DNA of 64,000 nucleotides from Ecdyonurus torrentis (Eukaryota; Arthropoda; Insecta; Ephemeroptera; Heptageniidae): positions 12,607,646 through 12,671,645 of the forward strand of contig OX439133.1 in the NCBI GenBank assembly GCA_949318235.1, written 5' to 3'. Positions 34,954 to 49,645 of this stretch are shown here, piece after piece. A model generated the notes under the pieces. The model searched no databases. It was not told where the DNA came from and saw nothing but the letters and a program-made list of their open reading frames with translations. The stretch's first letter is position 1. Each line of letters begins with the position of its first letter. A program made the translations under genes and the position numbers.

Positions 34954-35400
34954 TATAGGGTCTATGCATTTATGTTAAAGTCAACGTCATGTTGGATAAC
35001 TCAATAACATGGGTGGCATAGGAAAATAACTCATTTTGACAGTTTAAAAATGCTAAGCAATATTTTTAAGAGCATTGATGCTGCTAACAGATTGAATTAG
35101 TATCTCAAGTATGTGAGAAAAATAACAGTAACAAAAACTTAAGCGATTTTCCCAAGAAAATTGCCAAAAAAACGAAGTTTGTCCAATGCTGAGCAATGTT
35201 ATTCACTACTCCAGTATGGTCTCCAAGTGCATTAAATATGACGTCATCCGCATACATCCTATCAGATGTTGGAACACAACAAAGCTATAAAAAACAAAAC
35301 TTTAAATATAACATCATATTTAATGCGCTTGGACGCCATACTGGAGTAATGAAGAACATTGCTCAACATAGGACAAAATTCGTTTTATGGTTATATTCTT
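34954..35400 (+). mobile_element. Family F element copy 2 plus an inverted partial copy
   Basis: TATAGGGTCTATGCATTTAT at the left, then TCATTTTGACAGTTTAAAAA, CTGAGCAATGTTATTCA and TATGACGTCATCCGCATACA ending near 35270. A partial copy in reverse follows to about 35400 (CGCCATACTGGAGTAATGAA, ATTGCTCAACATAGGACAAA). Confidence 0.7.
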
Positions 35401-35462
35401 TGGGGTTATCTTTAAAGAAATTTAAAAATTTGTTGCTTCTAGCTGACCTTATTATAATAAAG

Positions 35463-35465
<3 letters not shown>

Positions 35466-35542
<77 letters not shown>
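35466..35542. repeat. (TA)n microsatellite
   Basis: About 77 bp of uninterrupted TA. Confidence 0.95.
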
Positions 35543-35545
<3 letters not shown>

Positions 35546-35989
35546 TGAAATAGGAAAAGAAAAGACTAATTTAAATTCCACACGTAATATTTTTTATCTG
35601 TGCAGACATACATATATAAAACCACGTGACAACAAGATATGACGACGTTTTTTAAAACTAAATTATTGCCTTCAGTAACATAAATTTAAAATATAATATA
35701 TCATGTTTTAAAATTAAACAGAATTATATATTATATTAAATTATTCAATGATATATTATGTATATTGCCAGTGTAGGATGATGCGACAATTGTAATTCAA
35801 TATAAAATATTGTGATTTTCATCTTTATTTAACGTGAACACGAAATCATATTTAAGCAAGTATGACAACAATATATTATTTTTTAATGAAATATGAAGAT
35901 TTTGTTGTCTCGAAATGAAAATACTTTGAATATAAAATAACGTGAAAGTTGAGTTGTTGTTTTTTTTTTTTTTTTTGTTTGTTTGTTTG

Positions 35990-36021
<32 letters not shown>

Positions 36022-36183
36022 TTTACAGTAAAAAGTTTTAATCACAGACTGCATTAACACTTATTCGTCAATTAACCTGTTCGTTTTAAGGGTGGGGGTG
36101 GGGGGGCTTACATATCATTAATTACGATTGTTCAGGGAACAGATTTTTAGACTCCCAAATTTAATACAGTAAATAACAACAAT
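35543..36183. other. AT-rich intergenic DNA
   Basis: No gene seen. T/(GTTT) tract at 35960-36016 and a G-rich patch at 36090-36107. Confidence 0.4.
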
Positions 36184-36495
36184 TTAAAGGTATAGAACAC
36201 GACGAATAAAAAACTTGTCTTATATATCCTAACATAACTAAATAAATATTGGCGTTGATTTGGCCGGAGTTATTGATTTCTAATTTATTTTTCATTCAAG
36301 AAATGGCAGATGCGGTGTCACAGCTTGCATGTTAGAACCAGTGAGCTGTGACGTCATAAAATCGCATCTATACCATTTCGTGAATGGAAAATAAATTAGA
36401 AATCAATGACTCTGGCCAAATTAACGTTGATATCTAGGTATGCTAGGACATTAGGCATGTTTTTTGTTCAACGTGTTCTATGCCTTTACCTTTAA
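36184..36495. mobile_element. Family B palindromic MITE copy 3 (diverged)
   Basis: TTAAAGGTATAGAACACG at the left and CGTGTTCTATGCCTTTA at the right. Arms share GGAAAATAAATTAGAAATCA and GTGAGCTGTGACGTCA. Its centre has lost the CG-rich core. Confidence 0.75.
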
Positions 36496-37202
36496 GTGGT
36501 TTCATTCATGTTAAAGTCGACGTCATAAGTGAGTACTAAATAACATTGGCCGGTATAGGAAAATGGCACATTTTGCCAGTTTAAAAATACTTCGCAATTT
36601 TTTTGAGAGAATTGATGCTGTTAACAGGTTGAATTAGTACCTCAAGTATGCAAGAAAAATAATCATGACCAAAAAATACCTAATTTTCCAAAGAAAATAG
36701 CCAAAAACTACGTTTGTCCTATGCTGAACAATGTTATTCATTGCTCAAGAAGAGCATCGAAGAGCACTCAGAATGACGTCATGCGTACACACCCTATAGG
36801 GTGTATCCGCATGACTTCATAATAAATGCTCTTTGACGCCATACTTGATCAATGAAAATCACACAGCATACAAACATCGTTTTTGTCTATTTTCTTTGGA
36901 ACATCAGCATTATTTTTTTCATCATGTTATTATTATTATTATGTATTGTAGAAATATAATAATATGTAATATAACTATTGTAATTATATTTATATTTGTA
37001 AGAAAAATGTTCACATGGAATGTGTTTAATAAATAAATAAATATATTATTTTTCCCACATACTTGACATACAGCATCAATGCTCTTAACAATATTGCTTG
37101 ATATTTTAAAACTTGCAAAATGAGTTATTTTACTATACCAGCCAATGTTATTGAGTGATTCAACATGGCGTCAACATTAACATGATTGCATACACCCTAT
37201 AT
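36496..37202. mobile_element. Head-to-head pair of family F elements
   Basis: One copy (36496-36798, plus sense) ends ACACCCTATA, and a second in reverse (36795-37202) begins TATAGGGTGT, sharing the central TATA. The pair makes a 700-bp imperfect palindrome abutting the family B element. Both carry TTTTAAACTGGCAAAATGA-like and GAGCAATGAA motifs. The second is about 100 bp longer owing to A/T-rich expansions. Confidence 0.72.
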
Positions 37203-37439
37203 TAAACTTCTGGCTGACTATCAAGTTATCCTATTGTGTCAAAAACCACTCGTATGATTTTGGCTGCAAAAACTTTTACTTTTGTTAAAGCTATATCCAG
37301 AAACGACGTTGCATTATAAAGATTAATTATTTTTTGGTATAAAAAGCAAATGTAAGTTCGCATGTCTTTAGTGCTTGAGTTTTCATCTAGACATAAATTT
37401 TCACATAGACTGCCTGCATGGCATCAAGCCATTTTCTAC

Positions 37440-37476
<37 letters not shown>

Positions 37477-38126
37477 TCTCTATTTCTCTCCCTATATATA
37501 GCTTATATAGCGAATAAATTAAAATCGATCAATTTTTTTTCACTAAATGTTAAAAGAGTGAAAATAAAACACATGTCTAGAAACGTGTTTAAAAATATTT
37601 TTCATGGATTCACGCTGGAATAAATTTTTACATTGGATAATCGGAATTTTTTATGTAATACTTTTTATTTTTTTTTTTTTGACGTTGATAAGAATATCTG
37701 AATATTTATTTACATTTTTGTCATGCACGATATTGCGGAGGATTATATCTAGTGTAAAATATTATAAACTTTTCACTCTGTTGGGAGATTTTGGATCTTT
37801 TTTTTGTCGTAAAATACATTTTAAACATAAAGAGTGAGAGAGGGAGAGGGAGAGAGAGAGAGTCTAATTGAAATGAACAGTCACATCCCCTCTCTCACTC
37901 TCTCGTATAATTAATTCCTAAATCTCGCAGCAAAATGAGCTTCATTTAAATATAAAAATCCTGCTCAAAAATCCCTCACAAAAGCTGTTTGTTTTGTTTT
38001 GTCATTTAATTAGTGACGTCATCATTGTTAACTGCACCCTCGAGATGTTTTTGTATTAAACAAGAAGTAAATGCAGTCAAGTCATGATGGTCGAGATATC
38101 TGATTGTTTGTAGAGGCGTTGTTACA
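37203..38126. other. Intergenic DNA with CT and AG tracts
   Basis: No gene seen. (CT)n at 37441-37472 and (AG)n-like sequence at 37836-37862. A single TGACGTCA is at 38014-38021. Confidence 0.4.
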
Positions 38127-38558
<432 letters not shown>

Positions 38559-38746
38559 CATTAACTTGCAACGGGTCATATAAATATTATTAAAATTAAA
38601 ATCTCGACTGTTTTACATCATTTTATGTTCCCCTATGTTTTTTTCACACTATGTTCTCTCTCCCCCCCCCCCCCCCCCCCCCCGCTCTCTTTCTCTCTCA
38701 CTTAATCTCGCTGATGATGATGATGAATGATTATTTTTATGTGCAG

Positions 38747-38857
38747 TGAACTGTGTTGCATACAAACATCACGACCAGAGAACATTTTTAATTTACATTT
38801 CTCACAAAACTGATGAATTACATGCGTGCTTGCCTCGGAAATATTTTAATATACTGG
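38747..38857 (+). CDS. Orphan exon candidate (37 codons, phase 1-1)
   Basis: A 111-bp open block with TTTTTATGTGCAG in front and GG/GTAAAA behind. Both borders are phase 1, the symmetrical arrangement common in shuffled extracellular modules. It encodes NCVAYKHHDQRTFLIYISH followed by KTDELHACLPRKYFNIL, with coding-like composition unlike its surroundings. I see no partner exons in this window and no domain I can name. It could be one exon of a gene with very long introns, or a chance open block. Confidence 0.33.
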
Positions 38858-39101
38858 GTAAAAATTTTTTCAATCTCTCAGCTTTAAGTTTTTTATTGTT
38901 ATTATTATTATTTATTATTTTAAACCTGTTCCTGATGTAAAGAGTTGTATTTAGATGATGTGATCCACACTGGCTAATATATCAAACTCAGAAAATAAAT
39001 AAATATAAATTTTATATAAATTAATAAATTAATGAATAAAAAGTTAATAAATTATGCAATAAATAATTTAAAAAAAATAAAATCTCAAAAATAACAAATC
39101 T
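38858..39101. other. AT-rich intergenic DNA
   Basis: Nothing recognised. Confidence 0.4.
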
Positions 39102-39360
39102 TATGATGACACTTGAAAGTTAATAGTAACAGTTATTATAACTAGGATAAAGTTTTCAGAACGCGTGACCATCAGATAAGAAAGAAAATAATAAAATAAT
39201 TATTTAAAATAACATGGACTCTTATGGAACTAAAACTTAAAAAAATATATATATTATATAACTTAAAATCTAGCATGGTGTCCCCCAACTTTTTTAGTTT
39301 TTATTTTTATTTTTCATTTTTAAGATATCTCATTTTAACGTATCACTGTGCATTTTTTTT

Positions 39361-39399
<39 letters not shown>

Positions 39400-39430
39400 C
39401 TTTAAAACTTTAAGTCAAATTCCATAGTGG
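39102..39430 (+). mobile_element. Family Z repeat copy 1
   Basis: Shares GTGACCATCA(G/A)AT, AACATGG(A/G)CTCTTATGG, ACTAAAACTT and AAAATCTAGCATGGTGTCCC with 59475-59770. A reversed partial copy is near 49700-49800. Ends in a long T run. Confidence 0.6.
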
Positions 39431-39533
39431 CTGATTTCCCTACAAAATAAATAGATAAATATAAATATAAAACAAGACAGAAAAAAAGGAGTAATATTTG
39501 AGGATATTGATTGTGAAAATATTAGTTAAATAA

Positions 39534-39790
39534 CCAAGCTGGTATGGCTGAGTAGTGAAGGTAGCTGATACGTAATTTTGTACTCGATCCTCAACGAATA
39601 CAGGTTCGAGCCGTTCGAGCCACTACTGGGTTCATTTATTCATGTATACCATGGCAGAGTTTAAATTTCATGACGACTCACAGCATTCTGTCCGCATTAC
39701 TTATGTTTGCACCCTCCGCAGCCTACGTTCTACGGACTGATCTCTAAGCTGGCAAGGCGAATAACGGGCTGTTTATTTTCTTGCTTAATA
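39534..39790 (+). mobile_element. tRNA-derived SINE, copy 1 (degraded)
   Basis: Begins AAGCTGGTATGGCTGAGTAG (polymerase III A-box) and has a B-box GGTTCGAGCC at 39603-39612, in tRNA spacing. The body runs on to about 39790 without a clean poly-A tail. Shares its head with the fuller copy at 46573-46991. Confidence 0.72.
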
Positions 39791-40861
<1,071 letters not shown>

Positions 40862-41100
40862 TCTGTAGGGTCTATTCATTCATGTTAAAGTCGACGCAAT
40901 GTTGGATCACTCAATGACATGGGCCGCATAGGAAAATGTATCATTTTGCCCGATTAAAAGATATAAGATATAAGATTTTATTACTTTCTATGTCTTTACA
41001 GAGAGTAGAACAAGTCAAATAACACACAATACATCAACACAATAACAACATGAAGAATCACTATTATATGTTTGTTATACAAGATATTAAAAAATTTAGA
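40862..41100. mobile_element. Family F fragment joined to a LINE-like tail
   Basis: 40862-40960 is a family F left end (TTCATTCATGTTAAAGTCGA, CACTCAATGACATGGGC). It runs directly into AGATATAAGATATAAGATTT and a text (TCTTTACAGAGAGTAGAACA, TCAAATAACACA) that recurs in reverse at 58935-59032. Ending in short ATATAAG repeats is typical of the 3' tails of CR1/L2-type LINEs, so this may be a truncated retrotransposon end in minus sense. Confidence 0.5.
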
Positions 41101-42191
<1,091 letters not shown>

Positions 42192-42347
42192 TTAAGGGGG
42201 TAGGTGACCGACTGATATCTCGCAAACTAGACTGTCGTGAATTATAATATTAACACAAAATAAAGAAGAAATGGTTTAAAAGTTTAGTTACGTCAAACAT
42301 GTGAAAACACGATCAAATATTTAAGTTATTCCACTTTAAAGATAACA
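42192..42347 (+). mobile_element. Family G repeat copy 1
   Basis: TTAAGGGGGTAGGTGACCGA, ATATCTCGCAAACTAGAC, AAACATGTGAAAACA and GATCAAATATTTAAG, repeated at 49497-49645. Confidence 0.65.
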
Positions 42348-43377
42348 TGTAAATGTGGAAATTCAAATTTAAGCGGCAAATTTTAGTCAAGCTACGTTGA
42401 ATATTTTTTTTAAAATTAAAAATAATATAAAACTTTTTTCAGAACAAAAAATATATTTTTTAAATTTACTTGATTTTATTTGAAAATTATAGTGTTTGTT
42501 TTGTTGGAAGTAAATAATGTACAAAAATTTATTGTGAAATATAGTTCTTCTTTTAGCGATTTTTGTTCCAAGTCGATCACGTTCTACGTTAATAAAACAA
42601 GTACACAATTTTTTTTTGTATGAAAACATTTTTTTTTCTTGTTATTTTAAATTCTGCATGTAAATTAATAGACAGCAACGAAATAATATACAGATATTAG
42701 CATGGGATACAAAAATTTATTATATTTTGTTTCAAATTCAAAACGTTACTTTGGATTTTCAATTGTTAACACTATAACAAAAGTTACAATAATCAACATA
42801 TTGTTAAATTTAATATTAAGAGTATTATGCTATAGTATAGTTACGAATTGTACGCGATCTATTAATATCTTTTGTACGTTTAAAGTAAAGTATACTATAA
42901 ATATACAGTATAGATATTAGTTTTTAAATATGGCACTTTATTTTAGATACCAAATTATTATCAGTGTTTATTAAATAATTTAAAAATAATTAATAAATAA
43001 TATTTTTATTAAAAATATAAAAAATAACAAAGTTTAAAAAGTATTGTTAACAAATAATTTAACTTTAAAAAAATTAACTTTAGTTAATTTTATTATTAAT
43101 TTTATTTATATTAATTAATTTGTGATGCTTTACCCATATTATAATAGAAGTTTAAATTTTTTTCATAAATAGTATTAAAATGTTATGATCTTATGATATG
43201 AACTATAAGATTATAGATGTAGATGACGATGCGCAAAGAGAAAGGATCAGTGATCAAGGTAGCTATGTAAATTTAAAATATAAACTACAAATATGGGCCT
43301 TATGGTCGTTATAATATATTATGCCTAAAATCCCTTATTTAAATATTACAGGATTCGAGATATAGTTTTCTTAATAA

Positions 43378-43419
<42 letters not shown>

Positions 43420-44154
43420 TTCTCCGCAATAAAGTTCTTTTTACCCTTTTAAGCATGTGAAGCGTGTCTCTGATTGTTGTTACGTCACCAACTGTAAGAC
43501 TAAGAAGCATTTGAATCCATATATAAAAACATATATAAGAATAGAAAAAAGATACTATTCGTAAAAAATTATTCTGAAAATAAAGCTATAAATAAGAATG
43601 ATGTATTCAATAACGAAGAAAAAAAAATCTATTTAGGCTCTCAAAATTTTAAAATTTCAGCTAAAATAAACTGACGTGAGACATTTGTTGAAATAAAGTT
43701 GTCAGTAAAAACTAGTAAACAAAGCAAGAGAGACAGAGCTAGCGCTGCAGTTGATAACAAAAGAACAGAGTAATAAATCTGACGTCACATAAAATTTGGT
43801 GTTGCTTTGTTGTAAGTAGAAAAACTGATTGAAATTCTTTTGTTGGCGTAATCTCATCAATGTACAGTACAACAATGTCTGTATACAACAATACTACACG
43901 CTGTAACAATATATAACATCAGACTTTAATTTACGCAATTTTTTATACGTTTTTTTTTTTTTTTATTTTTTTTTTTTTACAGATTTATATAGAAAGTTTT
44001 TATTTCAATCGGGCAATTTGTAATATGAAATGATATTTGTTTTTTATTAGCTATGTTTAAATAAAAATATATTTTTATTTTTAAGTGATATTTTGCACAT
44101 GGTATTTAATGAGAGCACTACTGATAAGAATACTTTTAATTCTTACCGGCGATT
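42348..44154. other. AT-rich intergenic DNA, 1.8 kb
   Basis: No gene seen. An A run of about 35 is at 43381-43415, a T tract at 43951-43979, and a lone TGACGTCA at 43780-43787. Confidence 0.4.
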
Positions 44155-44714
<560 letters not shown>

Positions 44715-44826
44715 TATTCTATTCTATAGAGTAATATTAAATTAAGGGCCCTTCACCTTTTTTCTAGCTCGTCTCATATTGGTGCACTGCAAACACGTCA
44801 CCGCCCGTAAGAAGTATTGGAGGGTG

Positions 44827-45078
44827 ATTTGTATCAACGAAGCTAAAGATAACGTAAGGCATCGACTGCGCATTTCGTGCGTCTGCTGCAAGATTTAAAT
44901 CTTTATTTCCGGTATTTTTCACGTTTTAATGGCGGGAAAATATTATCGTGTGTAATTTTTTTTTTGAAAAAATGAAATTTTACCGGAAATAGATCTCGTC
45001 GATCGGGCAAATTCGGAAAAGACGAACGAAATTCGCAGTCGTTGCCTTACGTTACCTTTCAGCTTCGTTGATTTGTAT
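44827..45078. mobile_element. Palindromic MITE, family T
   Basis: Inverted ends TCAACGAAGCTAAAGATAAC and GTTACCTTTCAGCTTCGTTG, then GTAAGGCA(T/A)CGACTGCG / CGCAGTCGTTGCCTTAC. The interior has TTTCCGGT / ACCGGAAAT. Single copy in the window; the end proper is not certain. Confidence 0.7.
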
Positions 45079-45911
45079 AGCATTTCTTCGTCAATAGTTA
45101 TAAATACTTCAAGTGTTACAAAAGTATCAACAATAAATCAAGCTATTTTAATAAATACATTATTTTCATCATTTGGCCTTATCAGATCAGTAAAAAGAAA
45201 TAATTAAAAATACATGATTTTATAAAAAATATATAGTAATGATTATTATATTCGCAAGTTTTTATTTATTATAAAAATGTACTCTCGTCCGCTAAAAAGT
45301 AACGCGCAAACTAAACCAACTCTACTGTGATATAAGATTTCGTACTCTCGACTCCACCTTACTTAATTCTCTGCTCATTAGAAGCAGATTGCCCGACATT
45401 ATTACAAGACGTGTCGAAGTTTTTCATTTAGTTAAAAGCACTTTGGATTATCTACGTGAAGTAAGTCTCGTGACTAAATAGTGACGTCATCACTGACTAT
45501 TATTTTAATCATCTGACAAAAGCTTTTCAATTATTGACACTTCAACGTCTTAAGTCACGAGTAATAAAATTATTATTGATCTGCAATAATTGAGAAATAA
45601 TGAACAAAATTTATCGAGATGAAAATTTATATTCTAATGAGAATTTAATTGAATTAATTTCATATTTTATAAATTATTTTGTTGAAATGTTAAGGTTTTT
45701 TATTTCGATGTAATATTTTAGAATGCAAAAAGCATCAGTGTCATTTTTTATAAAGATGATAATTTGAGTTTGAAAACTTTTTTTTTTGTCCTCCAATATT
45801 TTTTATATTACAGGCTTTAAAATATACTTCTAACTTTATTTAACTTTTTCTTATAACAAAACTTTTGTTGTAACTTGGAATTGCGAAATAAAACTTTACA
45901 AAACAAAGGTT
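45079..45911. other. Intergenic DNA
   Basis: No accepted gene. A 60-codon stretch open from 45294 to a GAA/GTAAGT donor-like site at 45471 lacks an ATG and an acceptor. TGACGTCA at 45482-45489. Confidence 0.35.
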
Positions 45912-46052
45912 TTCATTCATTCATTCATTCATTCATTCATTCATTCATTCATTCATTCATTCATTCATTCATTCATTCATTCATTCATTCATTCATTCAT
46001 TCATTCATTCATTCATTCATTCATTCATTCATTCATTCATTCATTCATTCAT
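45912..46052. repeat. (ATTC)n microsatellite
   Basis: About 141 bp of perfect TTCA/ATTC tetramers. Confidence 0.97.
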
Positions 46053-46572
46053 AATTCACATCTCAATACACACAAAGTTCAATTTTGTTCCTGCTTGTTC
46101 CTAATATTGAAAACATGCAAAGTGCACAATATTGTGTCCCATGTCAATAACAACTTCTGGAGGTCAATTTCGCACACCCACCTCCTGTTTATGACATTAC
46201 TTAGGTCAAAGTTCAGTCCCTGGTGAGACTCCCGCAATCTTAGAAAATATTACCAGAATACATGAATAAAATCAGTAAACTCTATTATACTTTTTTTTTT
46301 TTTTTTTGTAGTCTGAAGGGAAAATAAAATCTCAGCAAGTCAATTTCTTATCCTATCACAGACTATACATACTTTTTTATTTTAATATCAAAACACGATA
46401 GAACATTGAAACCCCTCAGGAGCTAGCTCGACTTTTGTTGCTGAGATGAAGTTCTAGTGACGTCACAATTTTATATAAGAGGTGGTTTAGGTTTAAGTGA
46501 CATGCACCCTCTTTTTTTTTTTTTTTTTTTTTTTTTCCTTCATAATATTGCATCGTATCTTTTTGTTTTTAG
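46053..46572. other. AT-rich intergenic DNA
   Basis: No gene seen. Single TGACGTCA at 46458-46465 and a T run at 46512-46536. Confidence 0.4.
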
Positions 46573-46958
46573 ATGTACCAAGCTGGTATGGCTGAGTGGT
46601 GAAAGTAGCTGACTCGCAACTCTATACTCCTCACCGAGTATAAAGTTCGAGCCACTGCTGGGTGCGTGCGTGAAGTGTGAGAGCACAACACGTTGCACGA
46701 TGTATGTTTACATGCATTCCATGACGGCGCACGGCATTCGAGAGGTGCATGATCGATGTGATTGCACCGACCAGCCTGCCTAGATGTTTCCACGGTTTCT
46801 CTAGGTTGTCATGGCGAATGCCCGGGCTGTGTACTTAGGCCGTGGCCGGCCCGTGTGTGCTTTTTCATTAATTGGAAAGTCCTTACCTGTCGATAAGACA
46901 ATGTCTTGACTGGGACTTGGATGGGTGTAGCACGATTATACAATATGGCAAGCAAGCA

Positions 46959-46991
<33 letters not shown>
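46573..46991 (+). mobile_element. tRNA-derived SINE, copy 2 (near full length)
   Basis: Starts GTACCAAGCTGGTATGGCTG with A-box TATGGCTGAGTGGT (46587-46600) and B-box GTTCGAGCC (46645-46653), the spacing of a tRNA with a long variable arm such as Ser or Leu. A GC-richer tRNA-unrelated body follows (GCCCGGGCTGTG, GGCCGTGGCCGGCCCG). It ends in GGCAAGCAAGCAAGC and an A run to 46989, a poly-A tail as in LINE-mobilised SINEs. It is not a functional tRNA: the anticodon stem does not pair cleanly and the element is far too long. Confidence 0.82.
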
Positions 46992-46992
<1 letters not shown>

Positions 46993-47428
46993 TTCGCTAT
47001 AGTTGAGCTGAGGTAGATTTGATCACTTCATAATACATAATTTGAAATTTGTAAGTAAATATATAATGCGGTCATTTATTGATTTGATTTATGGTTTATT
47101 TGTTTTAATCAAAAGCGGGCTTGAAAACCAATTTTCTTATTCTTCAAGAATTCCTAAAACATTTTTTTTAACCTAATATTACGAAACAAGAAAAGTAATA
47201 TTATTAATCTCTGGATTTTATTTTTATCGAATATTTTTGTTTTTTATTATTAAAAGTAAAAGTTTATTTTTATAAACCTAAAATTTACAAATTGTGTGTG
47301 TCAGATACAAAAAACAAGAATAAAAAAAACTCGACAGAAATTAATGAATTTTTTATAAATGTAAAACTATTTTATGTAATTACGTATTTTTGCTCGTCTG
47401 TAGACATGTTTTCAATTCTAGTGACACG

Positions 47429-47433
<5 letters not shown>
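46992..47433. other. AT-rich intergenic DNA
   Basis: Nothing recognised. Confidence 0.4.
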
Positions 47434-47491
<58 letters not shown>

Positions 47492-47690
47492 ATTAAGCAC
47501 ACGGTCAAAACATTCCTAAAAAAAAAAAAAAAAAAAAAAAAAAACTTCATTTTGAAGGCTGAAATTTAAACAATGTGTCAACTTAAACAGACCTATGAGA
47601 TGAGAGCTAATAATGTAAACTGTATAATTAACAAAATTACCTGAAATACATCAAATAAACTACTTACTTTTCGTCATTCATCAAAGTCAT
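47434..47690 (+). repeat. Family R repeat copy 1 with (CT)n
   Basis: (CT)n at 47434-47489, then AAGCACACGGTCAA, an A run, GAAATTTAAACAATGTGTCA, AGCTAATAATGTA and TACATCAAATA. The same order recurs at 60232-60430. Confidence 0.65.
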
Positions 47691-47809
47691 TTCCTTCAAA
47701 ATACCTTCCTGTTTCAAATGTTTCTGTTTACCTTACAACTAGCTAATTAGCTTTATACAATTTAAATATTAATATTTAAAAAAAATATTTAGAAGTTATA
47801 AAATTTGAT

Positions 47810-48149
47810 TAAAGCCATAGAACATATAAAACAACATGTGCTTTTTAATGAATAAACACGAAAAAGTATCTTCAAAACTGTTGACAATTTTTACCAGAAT
47901 GTTAATGTAGCCCCACGAGAGAGCGTAAAATTACTGTAAAGTTTGCACTTTAGGTGACTATTCATGTTTGTGACGTCAGAAACATGTAAAAATTAGTATG
48001 AAAATGTTGTGCGGGTTGCATAAATCGACATTTTTGTTCACTGCTACGGAGCTACAGTTGGGTTTTGAGACTAAAGTTATTTATGTAAGTCCCACCAAGT
48101 GTTTTGTGATAAAAATACTTACATGTTTTTCTCTGGTCTATTCCTTTAA
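47810..48149 (+). mobile_element. Family E element copy 2 (TTAA-flanked)
   Basis: TTAAAGCCATAGAACATATA at the left, TCTGGTCTATTCCTTTAA at the right. Contains ACCAGAATGTTAATGTAGCC, CACGAGAGAGCGT, TGACGTCA (47971) and CACTGCTACGGAGCTACAGT. Confidence 0.78.
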
Positions 48150-48363
48150 AAAAATATATTATATTGAAGTGGTTGACCTTTACATTTCCTGTTAATTTAA
48201 TATAGCTTAGCTAACAATAAAAAATATTAAATATGTATATGCAAAAAAAAGTGATGAGTAATGGTTACTTTCAATGAGTATTATTTATCTATGTATAAAT
48301 ATATATTTATTTATATAATTAAGACTTATTTTTATCTTTTTAAGAGTTAAAGAAATTCGTAAA

Positions 48364-49436
48364 GCCTCTTCAGTCCCAGTATAGACAGTTCGCACTCATA
48401 TTTAAGAGACGCCATTTTGCTGGTCAGGAATACATAAGACAGCATAGGAAAAACAATTTTTTTTAATAGCAAAAGAGGCTTCAATGAAAGCCTTATTTCT
48501 AGCTTCTAATAAGCTCGAAGAATATGAGAAAAATTCGTTCAGTTGAAATAAACTTTTTTTTTATGTGAAAAATTAGGAGAAATGATGTTTCCCCTATGCT
48601 GAACAATGCATTAGGTACCACAAACATGGCGACAAAGCGCAAGGATGTGCAAGGGGTATCAGAATAGAATAACAATCTTTATTGACCCAGGCATTTCATA
48701 GTAACAATCAAAGTTACAACGAGCATTGGTCTTGTTAAATAAAACTTTAAAAAAAATAACAACAACAAGAATACAACATAAAAAAATGAATCACACAACC
48801 ATAAGAACTCTATTAAACAATGTATAAACATTAAAATGAAGTTTGAGAAAAATGTATTATTATCTGTATAATATTCCAATATGTTATATATGGTTATGTA
48901 ATACATCAATGTCATCTATTTTTTAATCTTTATCACAAAAAAGGATCCTAAAGTATAAGCAAAATTTATAAAGCAAAATTTTTTTAAGCAAAAATTTAAA
49001 AAGATTATAGTTATTTACATTTCTTAAGATAGGGGATGGCAAAATGACATAAATTTTAGCAGTTACAAAATATGGAGTTCTTTCAAATAATTTAGATGAA
49101 TGTTTTAGTCTACTTTGGAATTATCAATTATTATGAGTGTTGTATTTATGTTTGGTGTTATTTGTTTTATATGATCCAGATATCAGAGTATTCAATAAAA
49201 ATTGGGGGAAAATAGCACAAATTGAGATAAAATTATGCAAATTGAACCAGAAAACACCCTTGAATTAAAGCTTTATTTTGAGCATTCTTATAGAGTCGGT
49301 AAGGGGTCCGCAAAGTAAGAAAATCTTTTTGATTTGACAAAACAAACATATTTTTTTCATTCTGAGAGCCGCATAAAAACGTGGTTTAAATTTATACGAA
49401 AATGAAATATTTTTTTAAAAAGTTGGGGACTGAAGA
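48364..49436. mobile_element. Element with CCTCTTCAGTCCC ends enclosing family L copy 2
   Basis: CCTCTTCAGTCCC at 48366 and GGGACTGAAGAGG near 49434 are inverted and about 1.07 kb apart. Family L copy 2 (48376-48659) begins 10 bp inside the left end. From 48657 on follows a text ATCTTTATTGACCCAGGCAT that looks like another inserted repeat. The right part (TCTGAGAGCCGCATAAAAAC, GTCCGCAAAGTAAGAAAA) recurs in reverse at about 52240-52360. Confidence 0.55.
48376..48659. mobile_element. Family L element copy 2 (uninterrupted)
   Basis: Uninterrupted counterpart of 19374-20709. It reads GGCTTCAATGAAAGCC across the point where the hAT element sits in copy 1, so it serves as an empty-site comparison. 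Confidence 0.75.
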
Positions 49437-49496
49437 GGATATAGTTGTTTTTGATTCCAATCATATTGCTATTTTCATACTTGTTAAATTATTTAA

Positions 49497-49645
49497 GGGA
49501 GTAGGTGATCGACTAATATCTCGCAAACTAGACGGTCGTGAATCAAAACATTAACACAAAGTAAAGATGAAATGGTACTTAAAAGTTTAGCCATGCCAAA
49601 CATGTGAAAACATGATCAAATATTTAAGCTATTCCACTTTAAAGA
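49497..49645 (+). mobile_element. Family G repeat copy 2
   Basis: AAGGGAGTAGGTGATCGACT, ATATCTCGCAAACTAGACGG and CATGTGAAAACATGATCAAA; second copy of 42192-42347. Confidence 0.65.

Noticed and set aside
45294..45477. About 60-codon open stretch ending at a GAA/GTAAGT donor-like site
   Set aside because: No ATG and no convincing acceptor; one good donor alone is expected by chance.
46585..46660. A tRNA gene (A- and B-box present)
   Set aside because: Stems do not pair well, the sequence continues into a SINE body and poly-A tail, and the sister copy at 39541 is equally degraded.
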